A DNA stretch of 5,539 nucleotides from an uncultured Planctomycetaceae bacterium (GTDB lineage Bacteria; Planctomycetota; Planctomycetia; Planctomycetales; Planctomycetaceae): NCBI GenBank assembly GCA_903823545.1, contig CAIJTL010001233.1, positions 1-5,539 on the forward strand, written 5' to 3'. Both the position numbers and the translations under genes were made by a program. This document shows, one piece after another, positions 1 to 5,539 of the stretch (its first letter is position 1; each line of letters opens with the position of its first letter). Under the pieces are notes generated by a model. It made no database searches and was not told the origin of the DNA. It saw nothing but the letters and a program-made list of their open reading frames with translations.

Positions 1-206
1 ACGAGGGTCTCGCCGGTCAGCGTGCTGCCGACCGCACCGTTGCCGGTGATCGTGTCGATGTCATTGAAGCCAGCGGTGATGCTGTCTTCCGTTCCATCGA
101 ATCCGTCGATGTTGTCCGAGTTCGTCAGCGTGACGAGGTTGATCGCCGTGCCGTTGAGAGTGTCGGTATCCGCTGAGTTCCCACCGCCGTTGACGCTACC
201 GGTCAA
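1..206 (-). repeat. Repeat unit 14, A type, truncated by the window edge (residues 1778-1845)
   Basis: The first 68 residues of an A unit. The LTGSVNGGG start carries two or three extra residues (N-S-A-D) before D-T-L-N-G. The marker reads IDGFDGTE at 1810-1817, which combines the IDGF of B units with the DGTE of A units. It ends at the LTG that normally precedes the conserved Trp; the remainder lies to the left of the window. Confidence 0.75.
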
Positions 207-3200
207 CGTGGCCGAGATCGTGAAGACGTCGCTGCCGGTTGAACCAAACAGATTGTAGGTCGAGTCGGCCGTCACTTGGAACGTATCGACTCCCGAGCTA
301 CCGAAGAGGTTCAAGAAGCCGGTGAAGCCGACGCTGTTGGCACCGATCGTGTAAGTCGGCGAGCCGTCGAGTCCCCACGTGGCTGTCGCCGCGTTGACTC
401 CGGTCAGGCTGCCAGCGGCGGTGCCGTCGATTTGTTCGACGTCGATGAAGCCACCGGTGATGCTCGGCTCCGTGCCGTCCGCACCGTTGGCATCGACAGC
501 GGTCAGGACGACCACATCAATGCCGAGTCCGTCGAGCGTATCGGTTCCGGTTCCCGCGTTGATCGCTCCGGTCAACGTCACACCCGCAGCGATCGTGAAG
601 CGATCGTTCCCTGCACCGCCGTTGAGGTTGGCAGTCGTGTTCGCGGTGACGTCGAACGTATCCGCGTTGCTGTTGCCGTTGAGTGTCTCAAAGGCACTGA
701 AGTTCAACGTCTGCAATTGGCTGACGTAAGTTTGAGCGCCGCCGAGATTCCAGGTGCTGACTTGGTCATCGCCGTTGAGCGTGTCGGTCCCCAAGCTGCC
801 GGTCAGAGTCGTGATGTTGTCGAACGTCCCACCGATTCCAGTGGCTGTTCCTCGGAAGCCGTCGATGGTGCCGATGTTGGTCAGAGTGACCGTCACCGGG
901 CCAGCGTTCGCTCCGTAGTTCAAGTGGGCCGTGTTGCCACCATCGACGTTGCCCGTCACCGAGCCACCGTTGTTGATGTTGATGACGTCGTCACCTGCAC
1001 CGGCCGAGATGTTGCCGGTCAAAGTCGCGCTGATATTGAAGAGGTCCACCCCGTCACCACCCGTGAGGTTGAACGCACTTGGGCCAGGACCAGTCACGTT
1101 GAACGTGTCCCCGCCAGCAAGTCCCACCAGATTGGCGAAGCCACCGAAGTTGACGAAGGTCGCTCCGAGGTCCATCGAGTATTGAGCCGAGCCATCAAGG
1201 TTCCACAAGCTGGTGCCGTTGACGCCGGTCAGCGTCCCCGCGTTGCCGGTGATGGTTTCGATGTCGGTGAAGTTCCCGCTGATGCTGTTCTCGGTGCCGT
1301 CCGCACCGTTGGCATTGACGTTGGTCAGGATGACCGCGTCGATGGTCGAGCCCATCAGGACGTCGTTCGTGCCACCTTGGCCATCGACTTGACCGGTCAG
1401 GGCCGCATCAATGTCGAAGATGTCGTCGCCGCCACCACCCAGCAATTCAAAGGCACTGGCGACGGTCAGCAAGTAGGTATCGACGCCGGTGTTCCCTTGC
1501 AGCGTGACGAACCCGCTGAGGTTCACGATGCTGGCTCCGATTTCGTAGGTCGGCGTGCCGTCCAAACGGAACGTTCCGGCAGCGTTCGCGACGCTGGTGA
1601 ACGAACCGCCGTTGCCGGTGATGGTCTCGATGTCGGTGAAGCTGTTGACCCCACCGTTGATGCTGTCTTCGGTTCCGTCCGCACCGTTGGCGTCGAGAGC
1701 GGTCAGCGTCACCGCGTTGATCACGTCACCCTGCAGGATGTCAGCGCCGGTCCCACCGGTGAGGTTGCTGGTCCCCAGCGCCACGTCGATGTCGAAGGTG
1801 TCCGCTCCCGCACCACCGTTGAGCGTGGCGCCCGGGTCTGCCGTGACGTTGAACAAGTCGTTCCCCGTGCCGCCAACCAGTGAGTTCAAGCCGCTGAAGG
1901 TCAGGCTTTGGCCACCCGATTGATAGACACCTTGGAATCCACCTGCGCCGTTCAATTGCCACGTTGCTGCCGCGTTCTGGCCGGTCAACGTGTCGCTTCC
2001 TCCGCCACTGGCGAGGTTCGTGAGGTTGTCGAACGTGCCGCTGATCTGCGAGGCTCCACCCGCCAAGCCTCGGAAGCCGTCGATCGTGCCGACCGCATTC
2101 AGAGTCACACTGACCGGTGAAGCGAATGCGTATAACAGCGTGCCGCTCGAACCAAAGTCCACGTTACCGACGATGTTGCCGGTGTTGCCTGCAAACAGAA
2201 CTAAGTCGGCTCCCGCTCCCGTGTTGACGTTACCAGTCAGCGTGGCCCCGGCGATGACTTCGACGCTGTCCGCTCCGTCACCACCCAGGATGTTGAACGG
2301 GCTGTTGTTCGCTATGGCGGTGAAAAAGTCCACATCCGAACCACCTTGCAGCGTGCTGAAGCCGTTGAAGCCGACCGTGCCAGCACCAGCCGAATAAGTC
2401 GGTGCCAGTGTGAGGTTCCAGAAGCTGACCAAATTCAAACCGGTCAGCGTGCCACCCGCTGAGCCGATCAGGTTGTCGATTTCGACATAGCCGCCGGTGA
2501 CAGCACCGAGCGCTGTGCCGTCCGCTCCGGTGCCATCCAGGTTCGTGATCACCGAGTTGATGAAGACGTTGCCTTGCAACGTGTTGCTGCCGGTTCCGCC
2601 ATCGACGTTGCCGGTCAGGACCGCGTCGATGTCGAAGATGTCGTCGCCATCGGCACCTTGCAGAGTAAACTGGCTCGCCACCGTGACGTTGAAGCGGTCA
2701 TCGACGTTGCCACCGATCAGCGTGCCGAAGTTCGAGATGTTCGCGGTGTTGCCATTGGTCGTGTAAGTCGGCGTGCCGTCCAAGTCCCAGATCGCGGACG
2801 AGTTGTTACCGGTGAAGGTGCTGCTCGCACCGCCGTTGCCGTTGATCGTTTCCACGTCAGCGAAGCCACCGCCGATGTCTCCTTCGGTTCCGTCGAAGCC
2901 GTTGACATCCACGTTCGTGATGACCACGCCGTCGATCAAGTTCCCTTGCAGGATGTCCGCACCACCTTGGCCGCTCACGACGCCGGTCACTTGAGAGTTG
3001 ATGTTGAAGATGTCGGCACCATCGCCACCCAGCAGATCGCCGATGTGTGGGGCGGTCACATTGTAGGTGTCGGCACCGGTGCCACCTTGCAGAGTCTCCA
3101 TACCTGAGATCGTCAAGGTTTGGCCACCGCTGACGTAGGTGCGATTCGCGGCGGTCAGGTTCCATACCGCTGTCGCGTTCTGGCCGACCAGTGTGTCATT

Positions 3201-5539
3201 GGCCGCACCACCGATCAGCGTCGTCATGTTGTTGAACGAGCCGATCACGCCGGGGACGTTCCCTTGGAACCCGTCGATCGAACCGACGGCGGTGAGGTTC
3301 ACCGTCCGTGACACATTCTGCAACGAAAGGTCGATCGTGCCGGTGTTGCCGAGGTCCACAGTGCCGGTGACTTGGCCAACCGGTGTGACTGCGACGCTGT
3401 CATTTCCCGGCCCAGCGAAGATGTTGCCGGTCAACACCGCATCCACCGTGAAGATGTCTGCTGCGGATTGTCCCGCAATGAAGGTCGGAGGCGTTCCCAA
3501 GGCGGTGACCGGATCAGAGACCAAATCAACGTCGGTCGCACCGGTGATGTTGTAGGTGTCGATGCCTCGGCCACCCACCAGCGTGTCCCAGTTGCCGAGG
3601 ATGCTCAGAGTGTTCCCGGAGGTTGTGTAGCTGGAACCTGCTCCGTTGATCGTCCAAGCCGCATCCGTGCCGAGGGCGTTGATGCTTCTGAAGACGCTAT
3701 CGACCGTGTTGCTCCCTTCGATCGAGTTGATGCCACTGAAGCCCCCGTTGATGCTCCCCTCGGTGCCGGTGAAGCCGACGCCGGGTGCGGTGATCCCTGT
3801 GAGTTGCAGGTCGTCGATCAGGTCGCCACGCAGCGTGTCGCTCCCACCTTCGCCGCTGATCGCACCGGTCAAGGCCGCATCGACGTCGAACACGTCATCT
3901 CCGTCACCACCCAGCAGATTGTACGTGCTGGGGGCGATGACGTTGAAGGTGTCGGCCTGGCTGTTTCCTTGCAGGTTGACGAAGCCGGTCAGGCCGACCG
4001 TCACCAATCCGTTGCTGTAGATCGCGCTGGCCGCTGCGTCGATCGTCCACGTGCTGTTGGTGTTCCCACCCGTGAAGGTCCCACCGACGACAAACGCTTG
4101 GAACGTGTTGATGTTGTCGAATTCGGAAGAGGTCCCGGTGATCTGGTTCGAGTCACCTCGCAGGCCGTCGGTCGTTCCGACGCCGTTGACGCTCACGCTG
4201 GCATTCGCACCCAACAGTCGCAGCGCGTCGGTTCCCCCTTCGCCATCAATCTGGCCATTGAACGGCACGGTGAGGAAGAAGTCGTCATTCCCCGCACCAC
4301 CGGCTAGCGTGATGTTCGCGGCGTTGGTCGTCTGGATGTTGTAGGTATCAACGCCGGACTCACCTTGCCAGGTATCAAACAGGCTGATGGTCAGCACGCG
4401 ACCGCTCGCCACGTGCTGGTAAGTCTGAGTCGCCCCCTGCGTCCAAACCGCATCGGCTCCGACCACGCCAGTCAGCGTGTCATCGCCAGTTCCACCGTTC
4501 AGAACCTCAATGTTGTCCGAGAATCCGATATCTCCGAAGCCTTCCGTCGTTCCCAAAGCGAGGTCGTAGGGGTTGCCCCCCAAATCCAACGAGTAATCGA
4601 CCGTGTCGGTTCCCGTCTGCCCGTCGATGAAGTTCGGCACCTGATCGGCCGCATGATTGAACCGATCGTTCCCCGCACCACCACGCAGAGTGAGCCCGTT
4701 GTTGTTGGTCGTGTTGAACGTGTCCGCGCCGAGATTCCCTTGCAGCGTCTCGATGTTGACGAACAGCAACGTCCGTTGTGCCACACCCGCACCGGTCGTG
4801 TAGGTCTGCGTGAGCGAACCGAGTCCGTTCCAAGTGCTCGTCACATCATCGCCGACGAGCGTGTCATTCCCCGCGCTGCCGATGATCGTGGTGATGTTGT
4901 CGAACGTCCCACCGATGCCGGTGGCCGTGCCGCGGAAGCCGTCGATGGTACCGGAGTCGGTCAGATTCACCGTGACCGGTGTGCCGAACCCAGCGAAGTT
5001 CAACATCGCGCTGGTTCCACCATCGATGTCGCCGGTCACGGAGGCGCTGGAGCTGTTGAAGTTGATGAGGTCGTTGCCGCCATCCGCGTCGATGTCGCCG
5101 TCCAAGGTCGCTGTCAAATTGATCGTGTCGAGGGACGCGCCACCCAGGATGTTGGCGGTCGTGTTGCCATTAACGTTGAACGTGTCGCCGTCGTCACCCG
5201 CTTGCAGGTTGGCAAAGCCAGCGACGCCGATCGGGCCACCCACTCCACCGTCGGAGAAAGTCGTGGCTCCGTTCAATGTCCATGTGCCGGGGAGATTGTT
5301 GTTGCCAGCGAACGTGCCGTTGCCGTTGCCGACAATTTGGTTGATCCCGGACAAGGTGCCGATGATGTTGTCTTCGGTGACCTGGAATTCACCGACTCCA
5401 GTCGCGCCAACCACTCGGATGTTGTCGATTTGGCTCCCTTGCAACAGGTCCAAGCCACCTTGGCCGTCGATCAAGCCGGTCAGTTCCGCTCCGGCGGTGT
5501 TGAAGTTGAACGTGTCCCCGCCGAGTCCACCGCGAACCG
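1..5539 (-). CDS. Giant acidic tandem-repeat protein, RTX-like beta-solenoid surface protein, internal fragment open at both ends
   Basis: Seen: one minus-strand frame (first whole codon 5537-5535, last 5-3) has 1845 sense codons and no stop, continuing past both edges. It encodes about 13 complete degenerate repeats of 121-155 residues. Every unit shows the same order: LTG-like start, Gly-rich turn, DGTE or IDGF motif, a single conserved Trp (F in one unit), a D-T-F/Y-N-V strand, and a terminal G-G-x-G-x-D-x-F motif. Lys and Cys are absent, with 18 Arg and 4 His. Five in-frame ATG codons exist (residues 178, 771, 813, 1395, 1454), but all lie inside repeats and none looks like a start. Known: G-G-x-G-x-D turns bind calcium in RTX beta-rolls and typify secreted bacterial proteins. 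Inference: an exported, calcium-dependent, elongated cell-surface or matrix protein. No enzymatic domain, signal peptide, membrane segment or anchor is visible; these would lie outside the window. Function unknown. Confidence 0.93.
207..575 (-). repeat. Repeat unit 13, A type (residues 1655-1777)
   Basis: A 123-residue unit starting LTGAINAGTGTD. The ANGADGTE marker is at 1683-1690, conserved Trp W1721 in W-G-L-D-G-S-P-T-Y, and strand D-T-F-Q-V. The closing turn is relaxed to G-S-T-G-S-D-V-F, lacking the doubled Gly. Confidence 0.8.
576..1022 (-). repeat. Repeat unit 12, B type (residues 1506-1654)
   Basis: A 149-residue B unit. It has the LTGNISAG start with a second VTGNVDGG rung 21 residues later at 1527. 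The IDGFRG marker is at 1558-1563 and the conserved Trp at W1596. The closing turn GGAGNDRF at 1640-1647 is the same as that of unit 2. It is the closest partner of unit 2, although they are 1360 residues apart. Confidence 0.82.
1023..1400 (-). repeat. Repeat unit 11, A type (residues 1380-1505)
   Basis: A 126-residue unit starting LTGQVDGQGG. The ANGADGTE marker is at 1409-1416, nearly identical in DNA to the same block of units 10 and 13. The conserved Trp is W1445 in L-W-N-L-D-G, and the closing turn GGDGVDLF is at 1493-1500. Confidence 0.8.
1401..1778 (-). repeat. Repeat unit 10, A type (residues 1254-1379)
   Basis: A 126-residue unit with an irregular start (L-G-T-S-N-L-T-G-G-T-G-A-D), so its first boundary is uncertain by about five residues. 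The ADGTEDSI marker is at 1286-1293. It is the only complete unit in which the conserved Trp is replaced, by F1323 in G-T-F-R-L-D-G. The closing turn, GGGGDDIF, is at 1367-1374. Confidence 0.78.
1779..2240 (-). repeat. Repeat unit 9, B type (residues 1100-1253)
   Basis: A 154-residue B unit. It has the LTGNVNTG start with a second I-V-G-N-V-D-F-G rung 22 residues later (1122). The IDGFRG marker is at 1152-1157, followed by a slightly longer loop (L-A-G-G-A-S-Q-I-S-G) before F-D-N-L. The conserved Trp is W1193. Two RTX-like turns, GGTGNDLF (1222-1229) and GGAGADTF (1241-1248), are 19 residues apart. Confidence 0.8.
2241..2618 (-). repeat. Repeat unit 8, A type (residues 974-1099)
   Basis: A 126-residue unit starting LTGNVDGGTG. 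The DGTE marker is altered to D-G-T-A (1006-1009), and this block differs from other A units (A-D-G-T-A-L-G-A-V). The conserved Trp is W1040. The strand D-F-F-T-A replaces D-T-F-N-V, and the closing turn is GGDGADSV at 1085-1092. Confidence 0.78.
2619..2990 (-). repeat. Repeat unit 7, A type (residues 850-973)
   Basis: A 124-residue unit starting VTGVVSGQGGAD. It has the DGTE marker at 882-885, conserved Trp W917 in W-D-L-D-G-T-P-T-Y, and the strand D-R-F-N-V at 947-951. The closing turn is G-A-D-G-D-D-I-F at 961-968, with the second Gly replaced by Ala. Confidence 0.8.
2991..3434 (-). repeat. Repeat unit 6, B type (residues 702-849)
   Basis: A 148-residue B unit that opens the regular B-A-A array. 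It has the LTGNIFAG start with a second VTGTVDLG rung 21 residues later at 723. The marker is IDGFQG (754-759; Gln replaces the usual Arg) and the conserved Trp is W792. Two consecutive turns follow, GGTGADTY (818-825) and the closing GGDGADIF (837-844). Confidence 0.8.
3435..3872 (-). repeat. Repeat unit 5, A type with insertion (residues 556-701)
   Basis: At 146 residues this is about 20 longer than other A units. It has the LTGAISGEGG start, a GTE marker near 591-593 (F-T-G-T-E-G-S-I), conserved Trp W628 and an extra Trp W650. The added length lies near the end (about 667-690, including D-P-V-T-A-L-G-T-P-P), where other units have a short strand and the G-G-x-G-x-D turn. Here that turn is degraded to A-G-Q-S-A-A-D-I-F. 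Confidence 0.7.
3873..4262 (-). repeat. Repeat unit 4, chimeric B-head/A-tail unit (residues 426-555)
   Basis: A 130-residue unit. The first half carries a B-like marker (T-D-G-L-R-G, 456-461, then F-D-N-I at 473-476) but lacks the extra rung of B units. The second half is A-like: G-G-T-F-T-G-G-N with W497, then N-L-Q-G-N and D-T-F-N-V. It closes with a strong RTX-like turn, GGDGDDVF, at 543-550. Recombination between unit classes is one explanation. Confidence 0.65.
4263..4640 (-). repeat. Repeat unit 3, divergent B-like type (residues 300-425)
   Basis: A 126-residue unit whose start (V-P-N-F-I-D-G) aligns with the LTG-x-I-x-G start of other units. Its first half is unlike the A or B classes: it has D-T-V-D-Y-S-L-D-L at 311-319 and no DGTE or IDGF marker. 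The second half is B-like: D-N-I-E-V-L-N-G-G-T-G-D-D-T-L at 341-355, conserved Trp W365, an extra Trp W390, and the closing turn GGAGNDDF at 413-420. It is the most diverged unit in the window. Confidence 0.65.
4641..5105 (-). repeat. Repeat unit 2, B type (residues 145-299)
   Basis: A 155-residue long unit. It begins LDGDID and has a second, similar VTGDIDGG rung 22 residues later (from 167), the hallmark of the B class. The IDGFRG marker is at 198-203 and the conserved Trp at W236. It closes with a good RTX-like turn, GGAGNDRF, at 286-293. Residues 196-217 are identical in protein sequence to residues 1556-1577 of unit 12. Confidence 0.8.
5106..5483 (-). repeat. Repeat unit 1, A type (residues 19-144)
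   Basis: A 126-residue unit starting with LTGLIDGQGG. The usual DGTE marker is degraded to a VTED stretch near residues 53-56. The conserved Trp is W86 in T-W-T-L-N-G, followed by the strand D-T-F-N-V at 118-122. The closing turn is degenerate (L-G-G-A-S-L-D-T, 131-138), lacking the third Gly of a good RTX-like motif. Confidence 0.75.
5484..5539 (-). repeat. C-terminal tail of a preceding repeat unit (residues 1-18)
   Basis: The first 18 residues carry the unit-closing motif G-G-L-G-G-D-T-F followed by a short strand, as found just before each LTG start downstream. This shows that the repeat array continues to the right of the window, towards the N-terminus. Confidence 0.7.

Larger units (their letters stand above)
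1..3434 (-). repeat. Higher-order B-A-A array (units 6-14)
   Basis: Units 6-8, 9-11 and 12-14 each run B, A, A. B units start at residues 702, 1100 and 1506, giving a super-period of 398 and 406 residues (about 1.2 kb). This suggests the array grew by duplicating a three-unit block rather than single units. The third block is cut by the window edge. Confidence 0.7.

Noticed and set aside
276..1883. Plus-strand 535-codon open frame, the longest closed ORF in the window
   Set aside because: It lies exactly codon-on-codon opposite the giant minus-strand gene. Its stop at 1881-1883 is the complement of a TCA Ser codon (residue 1219). It stays open only because the real gene seldom uses TTA, CTA or TCA. 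Its Arg/Val/Asp-rich product has no recognisable domain.
1555..1923. Several Pro/Val/Ser-rich plus-strand ORFs in a second frame (also near 22, 379, 931, 1990, 2497, 3139, 3646, 4051)
   Set aside because: They recur at repeat spacing with similar M-x-x-S-V-P-S-x-P-type peptides. This is what a shadow of a repeated gene in another frame produces. They overlap the uninterrupted minus-strand frame completely.
2574..3107. Plus-strand open frame of 177 codons
   Set aside because: Same antisense register as above. It ends opposite a TCA codon (residue 811) and is explained by codon bias of the opposite strand.
3372..4307. Plus-strand open frame of 311 codons
   Set aside because: Same antisense register. 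It ends opposite the single CTA Leu codon (residue 411). There is no independent coding evidence.
4499..4833. Minus-strand ORFs in the other two frames (also 1741-1962, 2717-2908, 2857-3165, 5273-5458)
   Set aside because: They are short, Arg/Ser/Thr-rich and out of frame with the repeat protein, and none shows the repeat motifs. They overlap the real frame on the same strand.
5004..5006. In-frame ATG (Met 178) as a possible start of the gene
   Set aside because: The frame is open and shows the same repeat pattern for 177 codons upstream to the window edge. The ATG lies mid-unit with no signal peptide after it.
1..5539. Possible CRISPR or DNA-level satellite array, because of the many recurring short strings
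   Set aside because: The recurring strings are in phase with codons, vary mainly at third positions, and lie at protein-repeat spacing of about 370-460 bp. There are no 25-40 bp direct repeats with unique spacers.

Overview
The whole window is one piece of a single giant protein-coding gene on the minus strand. The frame whose codons occupy positions 5537-5535, 5534-5532 and so on down to 5-3 has no stop codon in 1845 consecutive codons. It runs off both ends of the window, so neither the start codon with its expected export signal (to the right, beyond 5539) nor the C-terminus (to the left, beyond 1) is present. I found no second gene, RNA gene, mobile element, CRISPR array, promoter or terminator, and no intergenic DNA.

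The encoded segment is a chain of degenerate tandem repeats rich in Gly, Asp, Asn, Thr, Leu, Ile and Val. I can delimit 13 complete units plus a piece at each end. Each unit opens with an LTG-like triplet followed by a Gly-rich D-x-L turn. It carries a central DGTE or IDGF-type motif, then one Trp in a context like T-W-x-L-D-G, then an L-Q-G / D-T-F-N-V strand. It closes with one RTX-like half-motif (G-G-x-G-x-D-x-F). Two unit classes are visible: A (about 121-130 residues, DGTE marker) and B (about 148-155 residues, IDGFRG marker). B looks like A plus one extra 21-22-residue rung. From residue 702 onward the units follow a regular B-A-A order repeated three times, a super-period of about 400 residues or 1.2 kb. 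The older-looking N-terminal side of the window breaks this order with a divergent unit, a B/A chimera and an A unit with an insertion.

The composition is extreme. My hand translation contains no Lys and no Cys in 1845 residues, only 18 Arg and 4 His, and very many Asp. With the RTX-like turns this points to an acidic, probably calcium-stabilised, extracellular beta-solenoid or beta-roll surface protein. The function is not recognisable from sequence; adhesion or a cell-surface scaffold is only the generic guess for proteins of this build.

GC content is close to 60% by eye. Codon use favours C-ending Asn, Asp, Ile and Phe codons, uses both TTG and CTG for Leu, and rarely TTA, CTA or TCA. This, together with a multi-thousand-residue secreted repeat protein, would fit a planctomycete of the Rhodopirellula/Pirellulaceae type, but other aquatic Gram-negative bacteria are possible; this taxonomic call is a low-confidence inference.
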